From the NCBI GenBank assembly GCA_013696835.1, contig JACCXV010000111.1, positions 1-8,815 on the forward strand: a DNA stretch of 8,815 nt, written 5' to 3'. Below are positions 1 to 7,020 of this stretch, one piece after another (the first letter of the stretch is position 1; every line of letters begins with the position of its first letter). The notes below the pieces were generated by a model. It searched no databases. It was not told where the DNA came from and was given only the letters and a program-made list of their open reading frames with translations. The stretch is from Gemmatimonadota bacterium. GTDB lineage: Bacteria; Gemmatimonadota; Gemmatimonadetes; JACCXV01. Both the position numbers and the translations under genes were made by a program.

Positions 1-204
1 AAGGCGTTCGCGGACGCGCTGGGGGCCCGGCGTCTCCCCCTTACGCTCCTGGTCGAGGCCGCGGGGCTGATTCAGCACCGTCACTCCGGCTACCCCGCCG
101 AGACCCGCATGCGCGACCGCTGGCTCGAGAGGCTCGGCTGGCAGATGGAGAGCCTGCTCTCGCTCGCCCGGCGCGAGGCGGCGCGTCCGGCCCGCCGCCG
201 CTGA
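1..204 (+). CDS. C-terminal tail of an unrecognised protein (5' end outside window)
   Basis: Frame 1 is open from the first base to a TGA at 202-204, giving the last 67 residues of a protein that begins upstream. The tail is rich in Leu, Ala, Arg and Glu and looks helical and soluble. It contains a His/Tyr-bearing stretch (QHRHSGYPAETRMRDRW, about residues 25-41) and ends in a basic run (ARPARRR). There is no membrane segment. I do not recognise the family. That this is coding is supported by codon-like third-position GC and by a stop that falls just before the transporter gene. It probably shares a transcript with the transporter, because only 68 nt separate this stop from the preferred transporter start. 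Confidence 0.6.
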   Translation, partial: KAFADALGARRLPLTLLVEAAGLIQHRHSGYPAETRMRDRWLERLGWQMESLLSLARREAARPARRR

Positions 205-260
205 TGGCCGGCTCGAGTCCCAACCGCGGGCGTCCCTCCGCCGGGAACGTCCCGCACACC

Positions 261-265
261 GGAGG
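261..265 (+). promoter_or_regulatory. Shine-Dalgarno that decides the OPT transporter start
   Basis: GGAGG lies 7 nt before a GTG at 273-275, an ideal ribosome-binding arrangement. The alternative in-frame ATG at 204 is preceded only by GC-rich sequence without a purine-rich site. This motif therefore favours GTG 273 as the true start. Confidence 0.7.
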
Positions 266-272
266 TGCTCCC

Positions 273-2285
273 GTGGACGAGGTCCCGCGCAGGCGATCCG
301 GCCTCGCACCCGAGGCGTACGAGGAAGTCCCCCCCGAGCAGTACCCTCCGTACGTCCCGGCCTCCGAGTCGCCCCGCGAGTTCACGTTTCGCGCGGTGCT
401 GATCGGCCTCGCGATCGCCGTCGTCTTCGGAGCGGCGAACGCGTACCTCGGGCTGCGCGTGGGGCTCACGGTCACCGCCTCGATTCCCGCCGCCGTGATC
501 GCCGTCGCCGCCCTGCGAGTGCTCGGCCGCGGGAACGTGCTCGAGGGCAACATCATCCAGACGGTGGGATCGTCCGGCGAGTCGCTGGCCGCGGGCGTGA
601 TCTTCACCATCCCCGCGCTCTTCATCTGGGGGATGGACGTGAGCCAGCTGCAGGTGTTCGTGCTGGCAAGCCTGGGTGGGCTTCTCGGCGTGCTGTTCAT
701 GATCCCGCTGAGGCGCTACCTGATCGTGCGCGAGCACGGCCGCCTGCCCTATCCCGAGGGCACGGCCGCGGCGGAGGTGCTGGCGGCGGGGGACAGCGGC
801 GGCGGCAAGGCGCGGCTGCTGTTCACGGGGCTCGGGATCGGGGCACTCTACCAGGTCCTGAACAATCCGCGGGCACTGGGTCTCTGGCAGGACGAGCCCA
901 CGCTTCCGGTCACGCGCCTCCGCACCGAGGCGGCAGTCGCGGTCACCCCCGAGCTCCTCGGGATCGGCTACATCGTGGGGCCGCGGATCGCGGCCATCCT
1001 GCTCGCCGGCAGCCTGATCTCGTGGTACGTGCTGATCCCGCTGATCGCGCTGATCGGGCAGAATGCCGCGACGCCGATGTTCCCCGAGACCGAGCGGCTG
1101 ATCCGCGACATGGCGCCGGGCGACCTGTGGAACCGCTACATCCGCTACGTGGGCGCGGGATCCGTGGCCGCGGGCGGGATCGTGACGCTGATGCGCTCGC
1201 TGCCGACGATGGTCTCCTCGGTGCGCGCCGGGGTGGCGGGGCTGCGCGAGGCGGGGGGCGCTGGGGTCAAGCGCACCGACGACGACCTGCCGCTGCCATT
1301 CGTCGGCGGGGGCGTGCTGGCGATCGGCGTTGTGCTGGCGCTGCTGCCGCCCACGTTCATGCCGGTGGGGGTCTTCGGCGCGGCGCTCATGCTGATCTTC
1401 GCGTTCGTGTTCGTCACGGTGTCCTCGCGCGTCGTCGGCCTCATCGGCAACTCGACGAATCCCATCTCGGGGATGACGATTGCGACCCTGCTCTTCACGT
1501 CCCTGCTCTTCGTCGCCACCGGCGCGGCCGAGGCCGTGGACGCCCGCGTGGCGATCCTCTCGGTCGGGGCGGTCGTGTGCATCGCCGCCTCGATCGCGGG
1601 TGACGCGTCACAGGATCTCAAGACAGGCTTCCTGCTGGGCTCGACGCCACGCAAGCAGCAGATCGGCGAGCTCATCGGGGTGGTGGTGCCGGCCACGATC
1701 ATGGGTGCGGTGCTGCTGCTGCTGCACCGCGGGATCGGGATCGGCTCCGAGGACCTGGCGGCGCCGCAGGCCACGCTCATGGCGCTCGTAATCGACGGCG
1801 TGATCGGCGGCGATCTGCCGTGGGGCCTGGTCGCGATCGGTGCCGCGATCGCGCTCGTCGTCGAGATGCTCGGCATCCCGTCCCTGCCGCTGGCGGTGGG
1901 GATCTACCTGCCGCTCTCCCTGCAGACCTCGATCATGGCGGGCGGCCTGGTGCGGATGCTGGTCGAGCGGCGCTACCGCAGCGGCCCGATCGAGGTGCTC
2001 CGGGAGAAGCGCGAGAACGGCGTGCTGTTCGCCTCGGGCCTGATCGCGGGCGCGGCGCTGGTCGGCGTGCTCATCGCGGGTCTCGTGTTCGCGGAGAAGC
2101 AGGGTGTCGGCGGGCTGTCCGGCATCGCCCCGGCCCTGCAGAACGCGGCCGGCACGCTCCCGGCCGTTCCGTCGCTGCTCATCTTCGCGGGGCTGGCGCT
2201 GCTGCTCTGGGTGTTCGCCGTGCGAGGTCACGCGGGAGGCGAGGTGCGCGCACGCTCCGGCGGCGCAGGCGTGGGGGAGATCTGA
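273..2285 (+). CDS. OPT family oligopeptide (or metal-chelate) transporter
   Basis: This is an integral inner-membrane transporter of the OPT superfamily, whose members carry oligopeptides or metal-chelate conjugates by proton coupling; the substrate here cannot be read from sequence. With the GTG start it has 670 residues. A hydrophilic N-terminus of about 37 residues (with EEVPPEQYPPYVPAS) precedes roughly 14-16 hydrophobic segments. Family-type conserved stretches are NIIQTVGSSGES (about 93-104), NSTNPISGMTIATLL (about 393-407), GDASQDLKTGFLLG (about 443-456) and GIPSLPLAVGIYLPL (about 534-548). They match the bacterial TIGR00733-like branch as I remember it. The longer ATG version at 204 would add 23 low-complexity residues and overlap the upstream stop as TGATG; it lacks a ribosome-binding site, so I prefer GTG 273. 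EF-G-2 follows after 79 nt. The family call is firm; the substrate is unknown. Confidence 0.93.
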   Translation: MDEVPRRRSGLAPEAYEEVPPEQYPPYVPASESPREFTFRAVLIGLAIAVVFGAANAYLGLRVGLTVTASIPAAVIAVAALRVLGRGNVLEGNIIQTVGSSGESLAAGVIFTIPALFIWGMDVSQLQVFVLASLGGLLGVLFMIPLRRYLIVREHGRLPYPEGTAAAEVLAAGDSGGGKARLLFTGLGIGALYQVLNNPRALGLWQDEPTLPVTRLRTEAAVAVTPELLGIGYIVGPRIAAILLAGSLISWYVLIPLIALIGQNAATPMFPETERLIRDMAPGDLWNRYIRYVGAGSVAAGGIVTLMRSLPTMVSSVRAGVAGLREAGGAGVKRTDDDLPLPFVGGGVLAIGVVLALLPPTFMPVGVFGAALMLIFAFVFVTVSSRVVGLIGNSTNPISGMTIATLLFTSLLFVATGAAEAVDARVAILSVGAVVCIAASIAGDASQDLKTGFLLGSTPRKQQIGELIGVVVPATIMGAVLLLLHRGIGIGSEDLAAPQATLMALVIDGVIGGDLPWGLVAIGAAIALVVEMLGIPSLPLAVGIYLPLSLQTSIMAGGLVRMLVERRYRSGPIEVLREKRENGVLFASGLIAGAALVGVLIAGLVFAEKQGVGGLSGIAPALQNAAGTLPAVPSLLIFAGLALLLWVFAVRGHAGGEVRARSGGAGVGEI

Positions 2286-2364
2286 TCGGATCCGATCGAG
2301 TGACGCATCGTCGCGGGCCATACCCGTCCGCGGGGGATTCACGCAGCCAGGAGGGGATCGCGGG

Positions 2365-4461
2365 ATGAAACGCTACGAGAGCGCGAGCATCCGGAACGTG
2401 GCGGTGATCGGGCACGGCGGGTCCGGGAAGACGACGCTGGTGAGCGCGATGGCCCACCTCGCGGGCTCGACGAGTCGCATCGGGTCGGTGGCCGAGGGCA
2501 CGGCGCTCACCGACTTCACTCCCGACGAGGTCGCGCACCGGATCTCCATCAACGCCGCGCTGGCGTGGGCGGAGTGGATGGACACGAAGCTCAACCTCCT
2601 CGACACGCCCGGATACCTGGATTTCGCGGGCGACGTCAAGGCGGCGCTGCACGTGGCCGACGCCGCGCTGGTCGTCGTCGGCGCATCCTCGGGCGTCGAG
2701 GTGGGCACGGAGCGCGTGTGGGAGTACGCGAAGGCGCAGGGACTGCCGGCGATCTTCTTCGTGAGCATGATGGACAAGGAGCACGCCGACTTCCGGCGCG
2801 CCTACGAGCAGATTCGCTCCTCTCTCACGCCGCGCGTCATCCCCGTCGAGGTGCCGATCGGGGCGGGTCCGGGCTTCCGCGGCATCGTCAACCTGTTCAG
2901 CGACCGCGCCCACATCTACAAGCCCGGGACGCGCTCGGGGGAGAGGACGGAGGAGGACATCCCCGGCGAGGTCGCCGACGAGGTGGAGGGATACCGCCAG
3001 ACGTTGATGGAGACGATCGCCGAGACCGACGACAGCCTGATCGAGCGCTACCTCTCGGGCGAGGCGTTCGGCCGCGACGAGGTGCTGGCCGCGATGAAGC
3101 GCGGGATGGCTAGCGGAGACGTGGTGCCCCTCTTCTGCGGGTCCGCCGAGAAGACCTTCGGGCTGCGCCAGCTGCTCACGAAGCTGGTCGAGCTGGTGCC
3201 CACGCCGCTGGAGGGGAAGCCCCGAGTCGGAACGCGCCCCGGCGGCGAGGATCGCATCTTCGTGGACCGCCGGGCGGACGGAGCGCTGGTGGCGCAGGTC
3301 TTCAAGACGACCACTGAGCCGCACGTCGGCGAGCTCTCCTACTTCCGGATCTGGGCCGGAGCCCTCGAGAGCGGACACGACTACACGAACAGCACGCGCG
3401 ACCGCGACGAGCGGCTCGCGCACGTGTCCGTGATGCAGGGCCGGGACCGCACGGAGGTGCCGCGGCTCGAGGCGGGCGACATCGGCGTCGTCGCGAAGCT
3501 CAAGAACACGCACACGGGGGACACGCTCGTGGCCCGCGGCGCAGGCGTCGTGCTGCCATCCATCGACTTCCCGCAGCCCGTCATCTCCGCCGCCATCGTG
3601 CCCCACAAACCGGGCGAGGAGGACAAGATCGGGCACGGGCTCTCGCGCCTCCACGAAGAGGATCCGACCTTCACGCACGAGTTCAACCCCGAGCTGGGCC
3701 AGACGATCGTGCGCGGGCTCGGGGAGCTGCACCTGCAGATTCTGCTCGAGCGTCTCCATCGGCAGTTCGGCGTGGGAGCGGACATGGCGCAGCCTCGCGT
3801 CGCCTACCGCGAGACGCTCCGGCGCCGCGCGGAGGCGCAGGGGAAGTACAAGAAACAGACCGGCGGGCGCGGACAGTACGGCGATGCCTGGGTGCGCGTG
3901 GAGCCGCTGCCGCGCGGCCAGGGCTACGAGTTCGTGGACCGGATCGTGGGCGGGGTGATCCCCAACAAGTTCATCCCCGCCGTCGACAAGGGCATCCAGG
4001 AGGCGCTCCACCGCGGCGTGATCGCCGGCTTTCCCTTCGTGGACGTGCGCGTGGAGCTCTTCGACGGGTCCTATCACAACGTCGACTCCTCCGAGATGGC
4101 GTTCAAGATCGCCGGCTCGATGGCCTTCCAGGACGCGGTGCGGAAGGCCTCACCCTATCTCCTCGAGCCGATCATGGAGGTGACGGCGACCGTTCCCGAG
4201 GAGTACATGGGCGAGGTGATCGGCGATCTGAACAGCCGCCGGGGGCGCATCCTCGGGATGGAGCAGAACGGCCACAAGCAGGTGATCCGCGCCACCGTGC
4301 CCCGCGCGGAGCTGTACCGCTACTCCACGGCGCTGCGCGCCATCACCCACGGCCGCGGCGACCACGCCCGCAGCTTCCTCGGCTACGAGGAGATTCCGAA
4401 GGAGATCGCCGCGCGCATCGTCGAGGAGCAGGAGGGCTGGCAGGGCGAGGCACGACACTGA
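2365..4461 (+). CDS. Elongation factor G-like translational GTPase, EF-G-2 subfamily
   Basis: This is a cytosolic ribosome-associated GTPase of the EF-G family, 698 residues with all five domains. The start is the ATG behind AGGAGG (2349-2354); upstream in-frame codons lie inside the transporter gene. Visible features are the P-loop GHGGSGKT (16-23), the switch-I-like HRISI (58-62, Ser where Thr is usual), DTPGYLDF (80-87, Tyr in place of the catalytic His of canonical DTPGHVDF), domain II from about 295, domain IV KQTGGRGQYGD (497-507) and the tip SYHNVDSSEMAF (569-580, keeping the His of the decoding-centre loop), and domain V RRGRILGMEQ (625-634). Tyr84 and the overall sequence resemble Thermus thermophilus EF-G-2 rather than housekeeping EF-G. 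The G4 motif is degenerate: Ser134-Met135-Met136-Asp137 instead of Asn-Lys-x-Asp. It stands alone, without rpsL, rpsG or tuf, as expected for a paralogue. Whether it drives translocation or another ribosome step is unknown. Confidence 0.93.
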   Translation: MKRYESASIRNVAVIGHGGSGKTTLVSAMAHLAGSTSRIGSVAEGTALTDFTPDEVAHRISINAALAWAEWMDTKLNLLDTPGYLDFAGDVKAALHVADAALVVVGASSGVEVGTERVWEYAKAQGLPAIFFVSMMDKEHADFRRAYEQIRSSLTPRVIPVEVPIGAGPGFRGIVNLFSDRAHIYKPGTRSGERTEEDIPGEVADEVEGYRQTLMETIAETDDSLIERYLSGEAFGRDEVLAAMKRGMASGDVVPLFCGSAEKTFGLRQLLTKLVELVPTPLEGKPRVGTRPGGEDRIFVDRRADGALVAQVFKTTTEPHVGELSYFRIWAGALESGHDYTNSTRDRDERLAHVSVMQGRDRTEVPRLEAGDIGVVAKLKNTHTGDTLVARGAGVVLPSIDFPQPVISAAIVPHKPGEEDKIGHGLSRLHEEDPTFTHEFNPELGQTIVRGLGELHLQILLERLHRQFGVGADMAQPRVAYRETLRRRAEAQGKYKKQTGGRGQYGDAWVRVEPLPRGQGYEFVDRIVGGVIPNKFIPAVDKGIQEALHRGVIAGFPFVDVRVELFDGSYHNVDSSEMAFKIAGSMAFQDAVRKASPYLLEPIMEVTATVPEEYMGEVIGDLNSRRGRILGMEQNGHKQVIRATVPRAELYRYSTALRAITHGRGDHARSFLGYEEIPKEIAARIVEEQEGWQGEARH

Positions 4462-4504
4462 GCGACGGGACATTCGGCTGGCTCAGGGCAGCCCCGGATT
4501 CCCC

Positions 4505-4533
4505 TTGTCGCCCCGCGAACCGGCCGGTAGACT
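4505..4533 (+). promoter_or_regulatory. Possible sigma-70-type promoter upstream of the lipoprotein-yebC-ruv operon
   Basis: TTGTCG (4505-4510) and TAGACT (4528-4533) are separated by exactly 17 nt, and each matches its consensus hexamer at four of six positions. The pair lies 33 nt before the lipoprotein start, inside the 105-nt gap after the EF-G-2 gene. The gap is slightly less GC-rich here (a CTACAAACC stretch follows). The spacing is good but the hexamers are imperfect, so this is a candidate only. If real, it would drive the lipoprotein, yebC, ruvC and ruvA. Confidence 0.4.
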
Positions 4534-4566
4534 GCGCTACAAACCCCTTGAGCAGCGGGAGGCGCG

Positions 4567-5046
4567 ATGGCGTGGGTGGCTGGCTGGCGTCGAGTGGGCG
4601 TCCTCGGGGTCGCCGGCCTCCTGGCGGCCTGCGGTGACACCACCGCGCCCGACGAGGCTCGCTTCCCGGTCGTGGAGGGCGTGTACGGCGTCGAGACTCT
4701 CGTGGTGGCCAACACGTGCCGCTTCGGGGCCGAGGACGGCGCGCGCGTATACGTCTTCTTCCAGGAGAACGGCGGCGAGGTCGAGTTCCGCCCCCCGGCG
4801 TTCAACGGCTCGGGTCGGGTGGTGCTTCGCGACCTCGGCATCCGGGGTCAGCTCGAGCCCGACGGCAGATTCGAGATGGTGGGCACCTACACGATCGACG
4901 GCGGAACGGGCGACGACCTGGTGGTCGGCTTCACGATGAATGGCCGCTTCGACGGCGACCACGTGGCGGGCACCGAGCGGCATCTGGCGGCGTTTCCCGG
5001 CGGCTCGTGCGAAGCGACCTTCTCCTTCGAAGGCGACGAGGTCTGA
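4567..5046 (+). CDS. Small hypothetical lipoprotein
   Basis: This 159-residue protein has a typical lipoprotein signal: a short charged N-region (WRR, 7-9), a hydrophobic core (about 10-19) and the lipobox LAAC ending at Cys22. The expected mature N-terminus is CGDTTAPDE. The remaining 138 residues look beta-rich, with alternating polar and hydrophobic strands, repeated short Gly/Asp turns (VGTYTIDGGTGDD, MNGRFDGDH) and two cysteines (about 51 and 147) that could form a disulfide. A small beta-barrel or beta-sandwich domain facing the periplasm is an inference from this pattern. I do not recognise a family and assign no function. The start follows GGGAGG (4557-4562) at 4 nt. It ends 6 nt before yebC, so the two are probably co-transcribed. 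Aspartate at mature position +3 (sequence C-G-D) gives no clear inner- or outer-membrane signal. Confidence 0.82.
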   Translation: MAWVAGWRRVGVLGVAGLLAACGDTTAPDEARFPVVEGVYGVETLVVANTCRFGAEDGARVYVFFQENGGEVEFRPPAFNGSGRVVLRDLGIRGQLEPDGRFEMVGTYTIDGGTGDDLVVGFTMNGRFDGDHVAGTERHLAAFPGGSCEATFSFEGDEV

Positions 5047-5052
5047 GGACGC

Positions 5053-5799
5053 ATGTCGGGACACTCCAAATGGTCCACGATCAAGCGCAAGAAGGGCGTG
5101 GCCGACGCGCAGCGCGGCCGCATCTTCACGCGCCTGATCAAGGAGATCACGGTCGCGGCGCGCAACGGCGGCGGCGACATCGACGGCAATCCCCGGCTGC
5201 GGACGGCGGTGACCAACGCTCGCGCCGAGAACATGCCGGCGGACAACATCAAGAAGGCGATCCAGCGCGGGACCGGGGAGCTCCCCGGCGTGACCTACGA
5301 GGAGATGGCCTACGAGGGGTACGGCCCTGGCGGCGTCGCGATCCTCGTGACCTGCCTCACCGACAACAAGAACCGCACCGTCGCCGACGTGCGGCACCTG
5401 TTCTCGAAGCATGGCGGGAACCTGGGCGCGGCGAACAGCGTGGCCTGGATGTTCGACCGCAAGGGGCAGATTACGGTGGACGCCGACGAGCACGAGGAGG
5501 AGAGCCTGCTGCTGGAGGCGGCGGAGGCTGGCGCGGACGACGTCCTGCGCGAGGAGGACGAGTTGAAGGTGCTGACCTCCTTCCAGGCGTTCCAGCCCGT
5601 GCAGCAGGCACTGCAGGCGCGGGGGATCGAGTTCAAGAGCGCCGAGCTGGTGATGGTTCCGAAGTCCACGGTGGCGGTCGAGGAGAGGGAGGCCGAGCGG
5701 CTGCTGAAGCTGCTGGAGGCGCTCGAGGACCACGACGACGTCCAGAGCGTCGCCGCCAACTTTGACATCGACGAAGCCGTCCTCTCGCGCGCCAGCTAG
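5053..5799 (+). CDS. yebC: YebC/PmpR family protein
   Basis: This is a 248-residue cytosolic protein of the YebC/TACO1 family. Members were first described as transcriptional regulators (PmpR). Others, including mitochondrial TACO1, help ribosomes through difficult stretches such as polyproline. The sequence alone does not say which role applies here. Hallmarks are the N-terminal GHSKWSTIKRKKGVADAQRG (3-22), FTRLIKEITVAARNGGGD (25-42), the NMPADNIKKAI helix (60-70), YEGYGPGGVA (87-96) and NSVAWMFDRKG (128-138). An acidic C-terminal domain ends in DIDEAVLSRAS. Length is normal for the family. The ATG sits 6 nt after the lipoprotein stop with GAGG (5045-5048) overlapping that stop. ruvC begins 13 nt downstream, or overlaps by 38 nt if its TTG start is used; adjacency of yebC and ruvC is common in bacteria. 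Confidence 0.96.
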   Translation: MSGHSKWSTIKRKKGVADAQRGRIFTRLIKEITVAARNGGGDIDGNPRLRTAVTNARAENMPADNIKKAIQRGTGELPGVTYEEMAYEGYGPGGVAILVTCLTDNKNRTVADVRHLFSKHGGNLGAANSVAWMFDRKGQITVDADEHEEESLLLEAAEAGADDVLREEDELKVLTSFQAFQPVQQALQARGIEFKSAELVMVPKSTVAVEEREAERLLKLLEALEDHDDVQSVAANFDIDEAVLSRAS

Positions 5800-5812
5800 C
5801 GCGTTCCAGCGG

Positions 5813-6304
5813 GTGCTGGGGCTCGACCCCGGCAGCCGGACGACGGGCTTCGGTGTCCTCGACGTCACGTCGCGCGGCGCAACGTGCGTCGACTACGGCA
5901 CGATTCGCCCTCCGCTCGCATCGCCCCTTCCCGACCGCCTCGAGTTCCTCGCCCGCGGGCTCGGTGAGCTGATCGAGCATTTTCGCCCCGCCGCGCTCGT
6001 CATCGAGAACGCCTTCCTGGGGCCGAACGTGCGAACGCTCGCGGTCATCGGGCAGGTGCGCGGCGCGCTGATCGCCACTGGACGCCTCGCCGGGCTCGAG
6101 GTGCACGAGTACGCTCCCCGCGAGATCAAGCTCTCGGTGGTCGGAACCGGCAGCGCGAGCAAGCAGCAGATCCAGTACATGGTGCGGACTTCGCTCTCCC
6201 TGCCGGTCCTGCCCTCGCCCTTCGACGCCTCGGACGGGCTGGCGGTTGCGCTCTGCTACGCCCATCGGCGCCGGGGAGGGGTCGCGGCGCTGCTCGCCAG
6301 GTGA
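5813..6304 (+). CDS. ruvC: Crossover junction endodeoxyribonuclease RuvC
   Basis: RuvC resolves Holliday junctions by paired symmetric nicks and works with RuvAB. From the GTG at 5813 the protein has 163 residues, close to the usual length. The four catalytic acidic residues of the RNase H-like fold are visible: Asp5 in LDPGS, Glu65 in VIENAF, and Asp138 and Asp141 in FDASDGLAV. The last two share E. coli numbering. The REIK...GTGSASKQQIQYMV segment (about 103-124) matches the conserved DNA-binding region. The start is uncertain. A TTG at 5762 would add 17 residues and overlap yebC by 38 nt, while the GTG start leaves the first beta strand about two residues short of E. coli RuvC. Neither codon has a clear Shine-Dalgarno. 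The stop overlaps the ruvA start as GTGA, implying coupled translation. Confidence 0.96.
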   Translation: MLGLDPGSRTTGFGVLDVTSRGATCVDYGTIRPPLASPLPDRLEFLARGLGELIEHFRPAALVIENAFLGPNVRTLAVIGQVRGALIATGRLAGLEVHEYAPREIKLSVVGTGSASKQQIQYMVRTSLSLPVLPSPFDASDGLAVALCYAHRRRGGVAALLAR

Positions 6305-6906
6305 TCGCCTGGATCGAGGGCGAGCTCGCCGCGCGCGAGCTCGGCCGCGTCGTCCTGGCGGTCGGGGGCATGGGATTCGAGATCGCGGTCCCGCTCAGCA
6401 CGTACGAGCTCCTGCCCGATGCCGGGCATCCTGCGCGCCTGCTCACGCATCTCCACGTCCGCGAGGACGAGCTCGCGCTCTTCGGCTTCGCGACCGCCGA
6501 CGAGAAGCGGGTCTTCGAGACGGCGATCGGCGTCTCGGGGATCGGGCCCAAGCTCGCGCTCCTGCTGCTCTCCACCCTCCCCGTGCCGCGGCTCGTCGAG
6601 GCGGTGCGCGGGGGAGACCTGGCGACGCTGACGCGCGTTCCCGGGGTTGGGCGCAAGACGGCGGAGCGCCTGGTGGTCGAGCTGCGAGACCGGTTCGCGG
6701 ACATGGCCTTCGGTGAAACGGGACCGCCAGCGGCCGCGGGGGCGACGCCCGCGGGCCGGAGGGAGGAAGGGGCGGTCAAGGCGCTGGTGGCCCTGGGCTT
6801 CCCGCGCGGCCGCGCCGGCGAGGCCGTTCGAGCGGCGGCCGGGGAAGCCTCGGACGCAGAGGTGGAGGAACTGGTCCGCCGGGCGCTCGGCGCCCTCAAC
6901 GGCTGA
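6301..6906 (+). CDS. ruvA: Holliday junction branch migration complex subunit RuvA
   Basis: RuvA binds four-way junctions as a tetramer and loads the RuvB motor. The 201-residue protein has the expected three parts. An OB-fold domain (1 to about 62) carries the acidic pin REDE (54-57), with Glu55 and Asp56 at the same positions as in E. coli RuvA. Two helix-hairpin-helix motifs follow, IGVSGIGPKLA (76-86) and LTRVPGVGRKTA (110-121). After a Pro/Ala/Gly-rich linker (about 140-155) comes the small RuvB-interacting domain III (about 156-201). Translation starts at GTG, overlapping the ruvC stop by 4 nt, and no well-placed Shine-Dalgarno is present, so coupling to ruvC is likely. The usual partner ruvB does not follow directly: a 114-nt gap and a VOC gene intervene. 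Confidence 0.96.
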   Translation: MIAWIEGELAARELGRVVLAVGGMGFEIAVPLSTYELLPDAGHPARLLTHLHVREDELALFGFATADEKRVFETAIGVSGIGPKLALLLLSTLPVPRLVEAVRGGDLATLTRVPGVGRKTAERLVVELRDRFADMAFGETGPPAAAGATPAGRREEGAVKALVALGFPRGRAGEAVRAAAGEASDAEVEELVRRALGALNG

Positions 6907-7020
6907 GCGCCGCCTCCCCAGAGGGCTGAGACCGGCTGTCGCGCTGAAAGGCTGAGATCCTCTCTTGGTCGGGCAGATCGCAGGTCTCGGCCGTGAGGCA
7001 CAACCCAATGAGGAGATTCC

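Noticed and set aside
90..737. Antisense open frames over the start of the transporter gene
   Set aside because: The translations are low-complexity Arg/Ala/Gly/Ser/Pro, and the sense strand encodes conserved OPT segments.
2104..2364. Longer EF-G reading frame starting inside the transporter gene
   Set aside because: The frame is open there only by GC bias. The extension does not resemble EF-G, and a good Shine-Dalgarno and ATG mark the start at 2365.
2179..4077. Long antisense open frame of 632 codons opposite EF-G-2
   Set aside because: It is the mirror of a GC-rich coding frame, with Arg/His/Pro-biased composition and no recognisable domain; the sense frame is a clear five-domain EF-G.
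4476..4493. GGCTG/CAGCC hairpin after the EF-G-2 stop as a terminator
   Set aside because: It has only a 5-bp stem with an 8-nt loop and no U-tract, which is too weak in this GC-rich context.
4537..5868. Long antisense open frame opposite the lipoprotein and yebC
   Set aside because: It spans two clear sense genes and their junction, has no domain or ribosome-binding signal, and is explained by codon bias.
6924..7020. Possible TPP riboswitch suggested by GGCTGAGA words upstream of the VOC gene
   Set aside because: The thi-box partner elements (the ACCTGAT-type stretch and the following conserved block) are missing, and neither flanking gene is in thiamine metabolism.
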